Source: Reyranella sp. (lineage in GTDB: Bacteria; Pseudomonadota; Alphaproteobacteria; Reyranellales; Reyranellaceae). Taken from it: a stretch of 19,123 nt of DNA. The stretch's first letter is position 1; each line of letters begins with the position of its first letter. Positions 1 to 8,343 of this stretch are shown piece after piece. Location of the stretch: contig JADHLS010000009.1 of the NCBI GenBank assembly GCA_016780605.1, positions 1 through 19,123 of the forward strand, read 5' to 3'. Below the pieces are notes generated by a model. The model ran no database searches and was not told the origin of the DNA. It was given only the letters and a program-made list of their open reading frames with translations. The position numbers and the translations under genes are program-made.

Positions 1-571
1 AGACGGCGACGGACAGCAGCATGACGTTCGCCGCGGCGAAGCCCGCGACGGCAAGGCAGCGCAGCAGCTCGCGCGCCTCGCGGTCGTCGGCACTGGCCAG
101 GGCCGCCGCTTCGAAGGGCGCCAGCCGGAAGCCGAGCGCCGCCACCAGCCCGGCGTGGGCGTTGGCGTCGCTTGCGGGCCCGCGCCAGCGCAAGGAAAGG
201 CGGCGCGTCGAGAGCTGCACGCGCGCCCGCATCATCGCGGGATTGCGCGCCAAGAGGCTTTCGATCAGCCAGACGCAGGCCGCGCAATCGAGGCCGTCGA
301 TCAAGAGGTCGAGCTCGCACTCGCCATTGCTGCCGGCGCGTGCGTGGTCGGTGAAGTCGGCATCGAGCGGCACCGGGCGATGAGCGTGCTTCTCCTCGAG
401 CCGGCGATAGAACGCGCCAAGTCCTGCCGCGCCGATGATGGCATGAGCGCTGGCGCAACCGGCGCAGCAGAACCGAGAATCGACGCCAGCACCACGCAGC
501 ACCTCGCCGCAATGCGCGCAATGCGGCGTTGCGGCCGCTCCCGGCAGGGCGAAGAGCGTGGCGTCGGTCAT
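1..571 (-). CDS. ccoI: CcoI/FixI copper-transporting P-type ATPase, N-terminal part (cut by window edge)
   Basis: This is the first 190 codons of a P1B-type ATPase; the 3' end lies outside the window. FixI/CcoI proteins export copper across the inner membrane for assembly of the cbb3 oxidase haem-CuB centre. The translation starts MTDATLFALPG and has a cysteine-rich N-terminal region (CAHCG, then FCCAGC) typical of CcoI, followed by a heavy-metal-associated domain with the metal-binding motif GLDCAACVW. A first hydrophobic stretch begins near the edge (CLAVAGFAAANVML). The start ATG (571-569) overlaps the ccoH stop as ATGA, so the two genes are probably translationally coupled. Its place after ccoG and ccoH is the standard FixGHI order. 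The catalytic DKTGT and CPC motifs cannot be checked here. Identification is firm because of the domain order and context. Confidence 0.93.
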   Translation of the reverse strand, partial: MTDATLFALPGAAATPHCAHCGEVLRGAGVDSRFCCAGCASAHAIIGAAGLGAFYRRLEEKHAHRPVPLDADFTDHARAGSNGECELDLLIDGLDCAACVWLIESLLARNPAMMRARVQLSTRRLSLRWRGPASDANAHAGLVAALGFRLAPFEAAALASADDREARELLRCLAVAGFAAANVMLLSVAV

Positions 572-1026
572 CGCAGGAACATCCGCCGGGTGACGGCATA
601 ACGCTCGCCGTCGCGCTCGACCCTGATGTCGAGATCCCAGTTGCCGCGCTCCGGCAGCTCCACGGTTGCCGCGAAGCGTCCAACATCGGTGGCAGCGAGC
701 GTGACATCGAGCGGCTGGCGCTTCTCCACCGGCCGCACCAGTTCGGCGGAGAGATGGCTGGGGGCGAGCGGCCGGCCCGCTGCATCGAACAGCGCGAGCT
801 CGAGCCGCTTCGCCTCGGGACGCCATTGCGTCTCGATCCGCCAGCCCAGCTGATCGCGATGCTGCTGCTCGGCGATGACCTCGTTGTAATGCAGGCCGCG
901 GTCGCGCGGCCTGGTCGTGTAAAGGCCGGAGAAGGATCCGACCGCCAGCCAGATCATGGTGGCGTTGACCGCGATGACGATGGCGAAGCCCGCGACGAAG
1001 AGCCAGGGGATGTGGCGTGCAGTCAT
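568..1026 (-). CDS. ccoH: CcoH/FixH cbb3 oxidase assembly protein
   Basis: A 152-residue protein with one N-terminal membrane anchor (about residues 8-30, LFVAGFAIVIAVNATMIWLA) and a periplasmic domain, as in FixH/CcoH. The family is needed for stable assembly of cbb3 oxidase and associates with the complex. Recognisable features are the GLYTTRPRDRGLHYNEVI stretch just after the anchor and a C-terminal beta-rich domain ending in GNWDLDIRVERDG. The start at 1026 has a GGAGAGG ribosome-binding site, and ccoG ends 10 bases upstream. The stop overlaps the ccoI start by 4 bases. It lies in the ccoNOQPGHI transcription unit. Confidence 0.94.
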   Translation of the reverse strand: MTARHIPWLFVAGFAIVIAVNATMIWLAVGSFSGLYTTRPRDRGLHYNEVIAEQQHRDQLGWRIETQWRPEAKRLELALFDAAGRPLAPSHLSAELVRPVEKRQPLDVTLAATDVGRFAATVELPERGNWDLDIRVERDGERYAVTRRMFLR

Positions 1027-1036
1027 GTGGCCTCTC

Positions 1037-2527
1037 CTATCGATTGGGCCCGACGAACACGGCCTCGTGCGACGCGCGCACGCGGCCCCGCCCGTCGCGG
1101 ACAGAGAACTGCACCGGCTTTGATCCCGACGGGGCAGCGTCGGCAGGCACGGTGACGAAGACGCGGAACGTGCCCACGGTGTCGGGATGCACGGTGAAGC
1201 CGCCGTCGGCGCCCACGAAGCCGAGCCTGGCGGCGGGCAGGCCGTCCAACGCCAGCTCGAACTGCTGGGCGCTCTGCTGCTTGTTCAGGATCTTCACGGT
1301 ATAGGCGTTGCGGATGTCGCCGTTGCTCAGTCGCACATAGTTGGGGCTGCGGTCGCGCTGGACGGTGAGATCGGTGTCGGTGCGCAGCACGAACGCCACC
1401 AGCATGGCGATGGCCGCCACGGCGAGCAGCAGCGCATAGAGCAGCGTGCGCGGCCGGATCGGCCGCCACGGCATGCCGGTCGTGCCGCTGTTGTGGCCCG
1501 CTTCCTTGGCCTGCTGGCTGGCCAGCGTGTCCCAGCGGATCAGGCCCGCCGGGCGGCCAACTTTGCTCATGGTCTGGTTGCAGGCGTCGACGCACAGGCT
1601 GCAGCCGATGCATTCGATCTGCTGGCCGTCACGGATGTCGATGCCGGTCGGACAGACGGCGACGCAGAGGTTGCAGTCGACGCAATCGCCGCGACCTTCC
1701 CAGCTCTGGCCGGCTTTGTGCTTGCCGCGCGGCTCGCCGCGCCACTTCTGGTAGGTGACGATCAGGCTCTGCTCGTCGAGCATGGCCGACTGGAAACGCG
1801 GCCACGGGCACATGTAGGTGCAGACCTGCTCGCGGGCCCAGCCGGCCAGCGTGTAGGTCGTCGCGGTCAGCAGCCCGATGCAGAAGTAGATCTCGTACGA
1901 CGCCGTGCCGTTGAAGATGCGCACCAGCGCGCTCGGCGCATCGACGAAGTAGAACACCCAGGCGCCGCCCGTCACCGCGGCGATGACGAGCCACGACGCA
2001 TGCTTCAGGCCCTTGGCGACCGCCTTGGACGGCGACATCGGCGCGCGGTCGAGCCGCATGCGCTCGTTGCGGTCGCCTTCGATCAGGCGCTCGACCAGCA
2101 TGAAGAGGTCGGTCCACACGGTCTGCGGGCAGGTGAAACCGCACCAGACGCGGCCGAACAGCGAGGTCGCGAAGAACAGGCCGAAGGCCGCGAGGATCAG
2201 CGCGCCGGTGACGAAATAGACTTCCTGCGGCCACAGCACGACGTCGAAGAACCAGCCGCGCCGACCGTCGAGGTCGATCAGGATGGCCTGGCTCGGCGCG
2301 CCCGGCCCGCGGTCCCAGCGCAGCCAGGGCACGGCGTAGTAGAGACCGAGCAGCAGCACCAGGACGGTCCACTTGATGGTGCGCCAACGTCCCGTGACGG
2401 CGCGCGGATAGACCTTTATCCGTGTGGCATAGAGCGGCAGCGCGGCCTTCTGCGCCTTTAGCGAGACCGCGTCGTCCTCGTCGTGCCGATCCGTGGCTTT
2501 GTCCCTGGTTTCGAGTTGCGCATCCAT
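1037..2527 (-). CDS. ccoG: CcoG/FixG membrane ferredoxin-like cbb3 assembly protein
   Basis: A 496-residue polyferredoxin membrane protein; CcoG is known in other bacteria as a cupric reductase that supplies Cu(I) for cbb3 oxidase assembly. Several membrane spans are visible (about residues 53-70, 98-118, 173-192, 207-227 and one after the ferredoxin region). Between them lie cysteine motifs RVWCGFTCPQTVW and TYMCPWPRF and two 4Fe-4S clusters: CVDCNLCVAVCPTG starting at C282 and CIGCSLCVDAC starting at C306. A C-terminal periplasmic beta domain (FixG_C-like) ends in HEAVFVGPNR. The frame stays open far upstream into ccoP, but the start at 2527 (MDAQLETRDK) gives the family's normal length and lies 17 bases after the ccoP stop. 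It is co-directional with ccoP and ccoH. Confidence 0.95.
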   Translation of the reverse strand: MDAQLETRDKATDRHDEDDAVSLKAQKAALPLYATRIKVYPRAVTGRWRTIKWTVLVLLLGLYYAVPWLRWDRGPGAPSQAILIDLDGRRGWFFDVVLWPQEVYFVTGALILAAFGLFFATSLFGRVWCGFTCPQTVWTDLFMLVERLIEGDRNERMRLDRAPMSPSKAVAKGLKHASWLVIAAVTGGAWVFYFVDAPSALVRIFNGTASYEIYFCIGLLTATTYTLAGWAREQVCTYMCPWPRFQSAMLDEQSLIVTYQKWRGEPRGKHKAGQSWEGRGDCVDCNLCVAVCPTGIDIRDGQQIECIGCSLCVDACNQTMSKVGRPAGLIRWDTLASQQAKEAGHNSGTTGMPWRPIRPRTLLYALLLAVAAIAMLVAFVLRTDTDLTVQRDRSPNYVRLSNGDIRNAYTVKILNKQQSAQQFELALDGLPAARLGFVGADGGFTVHPDTVGTFRVFVTVPADAAPSGSKPVQFSVRDGRGRVRASHEAVFVGPNR

Positions 2528-2544
2528 GGCGCCTCGCAGTGACC

Positions 2545-3405
2545 CTAACGTCCGCCGCCGAGGCTGTGGACGTAGATCGCCAGCATCTTGAGCGTCGCCT
2601 CGTCGAGACGACCGGTCCACGCCGGCATGCTGCCGTTGTGGGCGAAGAAGATCGATTGGTAGATCTGGTCGCGGCTGCCGCCGTAGAGCCAGATGCCGTC
2701 GGTGAGGTTGGGCGCGCCCAGCTCCTGGTTGCCCTTGCCGTCGGCCTGGTGGCAGGCCGCGCACTGATCCTTGAAGATCGCCGCGCCCTCGGGCGTCGCC
2801 TTGGCCTTGCCGGAGAGGCTCAGCACATAGTCGGTGACGGCGCCGATCTGCTGGCCGGTCAGCAGTCCGTCGACGCCGAACTTGGGCATCATCGACTGAC
2901 GCGAAGCCTCGTCGCTGTTGCGGATGCCGTGCTCGATGGTCTTGTAGATCTGATCGAGGCTGCCGCCCCACATCCAGTCGTCGTCGGCCAGATTGGGAAA
3001 GCCGATGTTGCCGGCGCCGCCGGCGCCGTGGCACGGCACGCAATTGTTCTGGAAGGCCGAGCGGCCGCCCGCCATGGCGAAGGAGAGCAGCTCCGGATCC
3101 TTGCGGATGTCGGCGAGCGAGGCCTTCCGGATGCGGTCGACGAATACGCTGCGCGACTTGGCCTGCTCCGCCAGCTGCTGCGTGAGCTCGCTGCGGGCAG
3201 TGTAGCCCAGCAACCCGCGCGTATGGCCGGTGGCCCACGGCCAGGCCGGGTAGAGCACGCAGTAGACGATGGCGAACACGATGGTGGCATAGAAGGTGTA
3301 GACCCACCACGTCGGCAGCGGCGTGTTCAGTTCCTTGACGCCGTCCCATTCGTGGCCGGTCGTGTCCCGGCCTGACAGCGTGTCCTTCTCGATCTTGGTC
3401 GGCAT
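2545..3405 (-). CDS. ccoP: CcoP/FixP, dihaem cytochrome c subunit III of cbb3 oxidase
   Basis: A 286-residue membrane-anchored dihaem c-type cytochrome that passes electrons to CcoO and CcoN. The N-terminal cytoplasmic part carries the FixP motif HEWDGVKELNTPLPTWW (residues 18-34), followed by one membrane span (about 35-55). Two haem c sites follow in the periplasmic part: CVPCH at 122-126 and CAACH at 215-219, with downstream candidate methionine ligands (MMPKFG, SMPAW). The start at 3405 (MPTKIEKD) has a GAGG site 7 bases upstream. An in-frame ATG 21 bases earlier would overlap the ccoQ stop region and lacks a good site. Length and motifs match the family closely. Confidence 0.96.
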   Translation of the reverse strand: MPTKIEKDTLSGRDTTGHEWDGVKELNTPLPTWWVYTFYATIVFAIVYCVLYPAWPWATGHTRGLLGYTARSELTQQLAEQAKSRSVFVDRIRKASLADIRKDPELLSFAMAGGRSAFQNNCVPCHGAGGAGNIGFPNLADDDWMWGGSLDQIYKTIEHGIRNSDEASRQSMMPKFGVDGLLTGQQIGAVTDYVLSLSGKAKATPEGAAIFKDQCAACHQADGKGNQELGAPNLTDGIWLYGGSRDQIYQSIFFAHNGSMPAWTGRLDEATLKMLAIYVHSLGGGR

Positions 3406-3415
3406 GGCGCGTCCT

Positions 3416-3568
3416 CTATTGTCCATCGTCGAGCGGGATGCGGGCATCCTGCTCGAAGCGGCGGCGGTTGGCGGGCCGCCATGCCCAGTAGGCGATGCCG
3501 GCAAACACCATCACGGCCCACACGGTCCAGATCGAGGCCAGCACTTCGCTGGCGGCTGCGATGTTCAT
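3416..3568 (-). CDS. ccoQ: CcoQ/FixQ small subunit of cbb3 oxidase
   Basis: A 50-residue single-span protein between ccoO and ccoP, the invariant place of ccoQ. It reads MNIAAASEVLASIWTVWAVM, continues through one membrane span (about residues 12-30), then has the WRPANRRRFEQDA tail typical of FixQ and ends DDGQ. The start at 3568 is preferred because AGGAG lies 6 bases upstream. An ATG at 3574 (MTM-) touches the ribosome-binding site directly and is less likely. CcoQ stabilises the oxidase complex in other bacteria. Confidence 0.92.
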   Translation of the reverse strand: MNIAAASEVLASIWTVWAVMVFAGIAYWAWRPANRRRFEQDARIPLDDGQ

Positions 3569-3577
3569 GGTCATCTC

Positions 3578-4303
3578 CTATTGCCGCAGCCGTTCGGGTG
3601 GCAGGTCGCCGAAGCGCACCAGCGTGCCCAGCATCTGCAGGTAGGCGACCAGGGCATCCATCTCGGTGATCGCCTGGGTCTGACTCATCGCCTTGCCGAT
3701 GACGGCGCGCGGGTAGCGCTTCAGGAGTGCGTCGGTGTCGGCGTCCGGCGTGGCCTGCGCCAGCAGGTCGGCCTCGGCGTTCTTGATCATGTCGTCACTG
3801 TAGGGCGTGCCGCCCAGGCGCAGCGCCTTGAGATGCTGGGCCACGTCGGCCGTCTGGAGCCGGCGTTGGGCGAGGAAGGGATAGGCCGGCATGATGCTCT
3901 CGGGCACCACATCGCGCGGCGATACGAGGTGGCCGACATGCCAGTCGTTGGAGTAGCGGCCGCCGACGCGGGCGAGGTCCGGGCCGGTGCGCTTGGAGCC
4001 CCACTGGAAAGGTTTGTCGTACATGCTCTCGGCCGCGAGGCTGTAGTGGCCGTAGCGCTCGACCTCGTCCTTGAAGGGGCGGATCTGCTGGCTGTGACAG
4101 ACGTAGCAGCCTTCGCGGATGTAGATGTTGCGGCCCAGGACCTCGAGCGGCGTGTAAGGCCGCACACCGTCGACACGCTCGACCGTGCTCTCGATGGTGA
4201 ACAGCGGGATGATCTGGACGATGCCGCCGATCGACACGGTGATCAGCGTCAGCACCATCATCAGGATGACGTTCTTCTCGATCGTCTCGTGACGCAGGAA
4301 CAT
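3578..4303 (-). CDS. ccoO: CcoO/FixO, monohaem cytochrome c subunit II of cbb3 oxidase
   Basis: A 241-residue membrane-anchored monohaem cytochrome c. One N-terminal span (about residues 12-35) is followed by the haem c motif in [14 protein letters not shown] (C66, C69, H70). Downstream are the family stretches [20 protein letters not shown] and [19 protein letters not shown], and a probable axial methionine in SIMPAYPFL. The start has a GGAGGG site 9 bases upstream and lies 13 bases after the ccoN stop. The stop is 9 bases before the ccoQ start. Confidence 0.96.
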   Translation of the reverse strand: MFLRHETIEKNVILMMVLTLITVSIGGIVQIIPLFTIESTVERVDGVRPYTPLEVLGRNIYIREGCYVCHSQQIRPFKDEVERYGHYSLAAESMYDKPFQWGSKRTGPDLARVGGRYSNDWHVGHLVSPRDVVPESIMPAYPFLAQRRLQTADVAQHLKALRLGGTPYSDDMIKNAEADLLAQATPDADTDALLKRYPRAVIGKAMSQTQAITEMDALVAYLQMLGTLVRFGDLPPERLRQ

Positions 4304-4316
4304 GTTGCGCGCCCTC

Positions 4317-5765
4317 CTAGGCCGCGATTGCCGGGCGGAGGGTGGCCGCGGCCTCGGACTGGCCGCGCACCGTGCGCCACACGTTGTAGACCATGATCAG
4401 GGCGCCGCTCAGGAAGAAGACACCGCCCAGCAACCGGATCATGTAGAAGGGCTTCATCGCGGCGACCGTCTCGACGAACGAGTACTGCAGGAAGCCGAGC
4501 TCGTCGTAGGCGCGCCACATCAGGCCCTGCATGATGCCGCTCACCCACATCGCCGTGATGTACAGCACGATGCCGATGGTCGCGATCCAGTAGTGCCAGC
4601 CGATCAGGCGCGTCGACCACATGGCCGGCCGGTTCCACATACGGGGCACCAGGTAGTAGAGCGTGCCGAACACGATGAAGGCGACCCAGCCCAGCGCGCC
4701 GGAATGGACATGTCCGATCGTCCAGTCGGTGTAGTGGCTGAGCGAGTTCACCGCCTTGATCGACATGACCGGCCCTTCGAAGGTCGCCATGCCGTAGAAG
4801 CCGACGGCGGTCACCGAGAAGCGCAGGCCGGGATCGGTGCGCAGCTTCTCCCACGCGCCTGACAGCGTCATCAGGCCGTTGATCATGCCGCCCCAGCTCG
4901 GCATCCACAGCATCACCGAGAACACCATGCCGAGCGTCTGCGCCCAGTCGGGCAGCGACGTGTAGTGCAGGTGATGCGGGCCGGCCCAGATGTAGAGGAA
5001 CACCAGCGACCAGAAGTGCACGATCGACAGCCGGTAGGAATAGATCGGCCGGTTCGCCGCCTTGGGGATGTAGTAGTACATCATGCCGAGGAAGGCCGCG
5101 GTCAGGAAGAAGCCGACGGCGTTGTGGCCGTACCACCACTGGATCATCGCATCCTGCACGCCCGCCCAGGCGCTGTAGCTCTTGCTGCCGGTGATCGACA
5201 CCGGGATGGCGAGATTGTTCACGATGTGCAGCATCGCGATGGTGATGATGAAGGCGAGGTAGAACCAGTTGGCGACATAGATGTGCGGTTCCTCGCGCTT
5301 CAGCACGGTGCCGAGATAGGCGACGAGGTAGGCCACCCAGACGATGGTGAGCCAGAGGTCGGCGTACCATTCGGGCTCGGCGTACTCCTTGCTCTGGGTG
5401 ATGCCGAGCAGATAGCCGGTCGCGGCGATGACGATGAAGAACTGGTAGCCCAGCAGAACGAACCAGCCGAGCGGTGCACCGCCGAACAGCCGCGCGCGGC
5501 AGGTGCGCTGCACGACGTGGAAGGCCGTGCCGATCAGCGCCGTTCCGCCGAAGGCGAAGATCGCGGCCGAGGTGTGAAGCGGCCGCAGGCGGCCGAACGT
5601 CAGGTGCTCGCTGTCGAAGCTGAGCTGCGGCCAGACCAGCTGGGCCGCGATCACGACGCCGACGGTGAAGGCGGCGACGCCCCAGAAGATGCAGAGCACG
5701 ATGGCCGCGCGTATGACGTCCTCGACATAGCGTGGCTTGGGAAGCGCGGCGGCTTGGCTGGACAT
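4317..5765 (-). CDS. ccoN: CcoN/FixN, catalytic subunit I of cbb3-type cytochrome c oxidase
   Basis: A 482-residue, roughly twelve-span haem-copper oxidase subunit that reduces oxygen with high affinity. The binuclear-centre residues are all visible: H214 in [11 protein letters not shown]264 and H265 in [13 protein letters not shown], the cross-linked tyrosine of C-type oxidases Y258 in FLYIW, and the haem-ligand pair H352 and H354 in [12 protein letters not shown]64 ([14 protein letters not shown]) is the likely low-spin haem b ligand, and E330 (ATFEGP) is the conserved K-channel-side glutamate. The N terminus is short, without the roughly 50-residue extension of many rhizobial FixN proteins. 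The start at 5765 has a GGGAGA site. It heads the operon, with a FixK-type box 52 bases upstream. Confidence 0.97.
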   Translation of the reverse strand: MSSQAAALPKPRYVEDVIRAAIVLCIFWGVAAFTVGVVIAAQLVWPQLSFDSEHLTFGRLRPLHTSAAIFAFGGTALIGTAFHVVQRTCRARLFGGAPLGWFVLLGYQFFIVIAATGYLLGITQSKEYAEPEWYADLWLTIVWVAYLVAYLGTVLKREEPHIYVANWFYLAFIITIAMLHIVNNLAIPVSITGSKSYSAWAGVQDAMIQWWYGHNAVGFFLTAAFLGMMYYYIPKAANRPIYSYRLSIVHFWSLVFLYIWAGPHHLHYTSLPDWAQTLGMVFSVMLWMPSWGGMINGLMTLSGAWEKLRTDPGLRFSVTAVGFYGMATFEGPVMSIKAVNSLSHYTDWTIGHVHSGALGWVAFIVFGTLYYLVPRMWNRPAMWSTRLIGWHYWIATIGIVLYITAMWVSGIMQGLMWRAYDELGFLQYSFVETVAAMKPFYMIRLLGGVFFLSGALIMVYNVWRTVRGQSEAAATLRPAIAA

Positions 5766-5817
5766 GACTTCTCCCGCTCAGGTGGCCGGACCCTAGTAGG
5801 CCGCGCCTTTTGCGCCC

Positions 5818-5831
5818 TTGATCTGCGTCAA
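5818..5831. promoter_or_regulatory. FNR/FixK-type box between ccoN and the DUF2189 gene
   Basis: TTGATCTGCGTCAA matches the FixK/FNR consensus TTGAT-N4-ATCAA except for one base in the right arm (GTCAA), a common form in alphaproteobacterial FixK sites. It lies 52 bases from the ccoN start and 47 bases from the divergent start at 5879, so one dimer could serve both promoters. A TACTAG sequence on the minus strand near 5793-5798 is a possible ccoN -10 element at about the spacing expected of a class II site. Confidence 0.85.
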
Positions 5832-5878
5832 GGCTGCGGTGCTGGGGCGAGCGCAATTCACACGATGGAGGAACGACC

Positions 5879-6700
5879 ATGGCCGAAGCCGTCGCTGTCT
5901 TTCGCAATCCGCAGCCGCACATCCGCCGTGTCGCGCTCGATCGGCCGTGGGTGTGGCTCTCGGCCGGCTGGCGCGACCTGCTCGCCGCACCGGGCAGCAG
6001 CCTGATGTATGGCGCGGTCTCGGTGCTCGCGGGCTGGCTCGCGATCGCGCTGCTGCTGTGGTTCGACCTGCCCTTTCTCGTGTTGCCGCTCAGCGCCGGC
6101 TTCTTCTTCGTCGGTCCGTTCATGGCGGTCGGGCTCTACGAGATCAGCCGCCGTCTCGAGGGCGGCTTGCCGGTCGACGCCGAGGCGACGCTCGTCGCCT
6201 GGAAGCGCAATCCCGACCAGATCGCGTTGATGGGCCTCCTGCTCCTGCTGCTGCATCTGGCCTGGATGCGTGCCGCGCAGCTGCTGTTCGCGGTGTTCCA
6301 GTGGCAGACGGTGCCGTCCTGGGATCGCTTCATGGATCTCGCCTGGCACTCGGCGCGCAGCCTGCCGTTCCTCGCCGCCGGCGTCGTGATCGGCGCGGCG
6401 CTCGCCGCTCTCGCCTTCGTCATCGGCGCCTTCTCGATGCCCTATCTGCTCGATCGCCGCGAAGCCAACCTGTTCGAGGCGATCGCCACCTCGGTCGCCG
6501 CGGTACGCCACAACGTCCGGCCGATGCTGTTGTGGGCGGGCCTGATCGTGCTGCTGGTGGTTCTGGCGATGATCCCCGGCTTGCTGGGCCTCGTGGTCGT
6601 GCTGCCTGTCGTCGCGCATGCGACCTGGCATGCCTATCGTGACATCGTGCGCTTTCCGCCGGCTGCGATCACAGACGCTGGCTCGCCGCCGCCAGCATGA
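5879..6700 (+). CDS. DUF2189 family integral membrane protein
   Basis: A 273-residue membrane protein with about six hydrophobic spans (residues roughly 41-62, 64-87, 118-140, 162-182 and two near 215-248) and the family-like stretch FFFVGPFMAVGLYEISRRLE. This resembles the DUF2189 family, which has no established biochemical function. The start has GGAGG 7 bases upstream. The gene shares its upstream region and the FixK-type box with ccoN, so it is likely induced at low oxygen, and a role linked to respiration or membrane adaptation is an inference. Its last 32 bases overlap the 3' end of the convergent TauE/SafE-like gene. Confidence 0.82.
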   Translation: MAEAVAVFRNPQPHIRRVALDRPWVWLSAGWRDLLAAPGSSLMYGAVSVLAGWLAIALLLWFDLPFLVLPLSAGFFFVGPFMAVGLYEISRRLEGGLPVDAEATLVAWKRNPDQIALMGLLLLLLHLAWMRAAQLLFAVFQWQTVPSWDRFMDLAWHSARSLPFLAAGVVIGAALAALAFVIGAFSMPYLLDRREANLFEAIATSVAAVRHNVRPMLLWAGLIVLLVVLAMIPGLLGLVVVLPVVAHATWHAYRDIVRFPPAAITDAGSPPPA

Positions 6701-7403
6701 ACAGCGCGTTGAGCAGCAGCAGGGGCGAGGCGAACCACCGTCCGTGCTCGCGGAGCCGCCGGCGCATCAGCAGTCCACCCCATCCGGCAGCGACCAGCGC
6801 CGGCACGGTGCCCAGGCCGAAGGCCATCATGGCGAGCGCGCCCTCGATCGCCGACGCTGTGCCGCCCGCCGCCGCCAACGCGCCATAGAGCAGCCCGCAG
6901 GGCAGGAAGCCCAGCACGACGCCGAGGCCATAACGCGCCGCGCCACCACGCGCCGCGCTCAGTGGACCGGCGATGCGCACGAGGGTGCCCGCCAACGGGC
7001 TGCTGCCGCCCAAGGCCAGGCCGAGCGCCTGCACGATCATCAGCAGGGCAGCGATGACCAACAAGCCGCCAGACAGCCAGCCGAAGGCCGAGGTCGAGGC
7101 GAAGAGCGCGGTCGCTGAGCCGGCGACCGCGCCCAACAGCGTGTAGGTGGTGAGGCGTCCGAGGTGATACGGCACGAGGGCCGCGCCGGCGAGGCGCTGC
7201 CATTCGCCGTACGATTGGTTTGGCGGGCGGCCTGGCGAGCGTTCGAGATCGCCCATGACCTGGCCGAGCACGAACGGGCCGCACATGCCGACGCAATGCA
7301 CCAGGCTGCCGGCCAGGCCAACGGCAAAAAGCGAGGCCGGCATGCCGATGCCGCCCAGCGCATCCGGCCGGCAGTAGGCGATCCAGTGGGCCACCGTTTC
7401 CAT
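6669..7403 (-). CDS. TauE/SafE-like (DsbD_2/UreH-like) membrane protein, possible metal handling
   Basis: A 244-residue protein with about six spans. The N-terminal motif GSLVHCVGMCGPFVLG (H36, C37, M40, C41) and the central GFLPCGLLYGAL (C169) are typical of the TauE/SafE and UreH-like (DsbD_2) group often found beside cbb3 oxidase genes. The Cys/Met/His pattern in the membrane suggests copper or thiol chemistry, but no substrate can be named. The start is ATG at 7403; a GTG directly before it (7406) is an alternative, and neither has a strong ribosome-binding site. A FixK-type box lies 35 bases upstream. The 3' end overlaps the convergent DUF2189 gene by 32 bases. Confidence 0.82.
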   Translation of the reverse strand: METVAHWIAYCRPDALGGIGMPASLFAVGLAGSLVHCVGMCGPFVLGQVMGDLERSPGRPPNQSYGEWQRLAGAALVPYHLGRLTTYTLLGAVAGSATALFASTSAFGWLSGGLLVIAALLMIVQALGLALGGSSPLAGTLVRIAGPLSAARGGAARYGLGVVLGFLPCGLLYGALAAAGGTASAIEGALAMMAFGLGTVPALVAAGWGGLLMRRRLREHGRWFASPLLLLNALFMLAAASQRL

Positions 7404-7438
7404 CACCGCCAGTGAACACGCGAAACGCCGCCGGCGGC

Positions 7439-7452
7439 TTGACCTGTGTCAA
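7439..7452. promoter_or_regulatory. FNR/FixK-type box between the TauE/SafE-like gene and the universal stress gene
   Basis: TTGACCTGTGTCAA has perfect 5-base inverted arms (TTGAC/GTCAA) and fits the FixK pattern. It lies 35 bases from the minus-strand start at 7403 and 54 bases before the plus-strand start at 7507, so it is another potentially two-way site. A second nested inverted repeat, GACCT-N6-AGGTC, spans 7441-7456. Confidence 0.83.
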
Positions 7453-7506
7453 GGTCGGCCAGGCATCAAATGTGGCAAGTGACGGGCACCGTCCCGGGAG
7501 TTGCCC

Positions 7507-8343
7507 ATGACCTACAAGACGATCCTCGTTCATTGCGACGCCAGCCCCAAGACGAGCCAGCGACTGAACTTGGCGGCCGACCTGGCGGAGCGCTACGCCG
7601 CTCGCCTGGTCGGCGTCCATGTCCGCGTGCCCTACAACGTGCCGGCCTTCTTTGACGGCACGATGCCCATGGACAGTCTCTTCGCCTCCTATGAGAGGGC
7701 TGCTGCCGCCGATGAGGCTGCGGCCTCGGTTGCTTTTGCCAAGGCGGTCAAGGGCAAGCACCTGCCGACCGAATGGCGCATCGTCGATGGTGAGATCGAC
7801 CAGCAGCTCGCGATCCAGGCCCGCTATGCCGATCTCGTGGTGCTGGGGCAGAGCGATCCGCAATCCGATTTCCCCGCGCCGCCGCTTGGTCCCGAATCGG
7901 TCGTGCTGGCGTCGGGGCGACCGGCGATCGTGGTGCCGCATATCGGCGCTGCGGCCAGCCCGGGCAACACTGTCATGTTGTGCTGGAACGCCAGCCGTGA
8001 AAGCGCACGGGCGGCAACGGATGCCCTGCCATTCCTCAAGGGCGCCAAGAAGGTCATCGTGCTTCTCGTCGACCCCAAGTCGACGAACAACGGCCACGGC
8101 GCCGAGCCCGGCGCCGACGTCGCGACATGGCTGACGCGACATGGTGTTGAGGTCTCGGTGCAGCGCGACGTCGCCGTCGATTCCGATGTCGGCGCCGTGA
8201 TCCTGTCGCGCGCGGCCGACCATGACGTCGACCTGATCGTCATGGGTCTCTACGGTCATTCGCGGCTGCGTGAGATGGTGCTGGGCGGTGCCAGCCGCAC
8301 GCTGCTCGGGAGCATGACGGTGCCCGTGCTGATGGCGCATTGA
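7507..8343 (+). CDS. Tandem-domain universal stress protein (UspA family)
   Basis: A 278-residue cytoplasmic protein made of two Usp domains. The N-terminal one begins YKTILVHCDASPKTSQRL and ends PAIVVPH near residue 147. The C-terminal one ends with GLYGHSRLREMVLGGASRTLL, which fits the ATP-binding pattern G-x2-G-x9-G-(S/T). The first domain lacks that pattern (DLVVLGQSDPQSDFPAPP), so only the second is likely to bind nucleotide. The start at 7507 has GGGAG 6 bases upstream; a TTG two codons earlier sits too close to that site. The stop overlaps the hemN start by one base (TGATG). Co-transcription with hemN behind a FixK-type box points to a role in low-oxygen survival. Confidence 0.9.
   Translation: MTYKTILVHCDASPKTSQRLNLAADLAERYAARLVGVHVRVPYNVPAFFDGTMPMDSLFASYERAAAADEAAASVAFAKAVKGKHLPTEWRIVDGEIDQQLAIQARYADLVVLGQSDPQSDFPAPPLGPESVVLASGRPAIVVPHIGAAASPGNTVMLCWNASRESARAATDALPFLKGAKKVIVLLVDPKSTNNGHGAEPGADVATWLTRHGVEVSVQRDVAVDSDVGAVILSRAADHDVDLIVMGLYGHSRLREMVLGGASRTLLGSMTVPVLMAH

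Noticed and set aside
1187..2461. Long open frame of 424 codons on the plus strand opposite ccoG
   Set aside because: It is antisense to a well identified gene, has low-complexity Ala/Arg/Asp-rich translation and no family motifs; long antisense frames are expected at this GC content.
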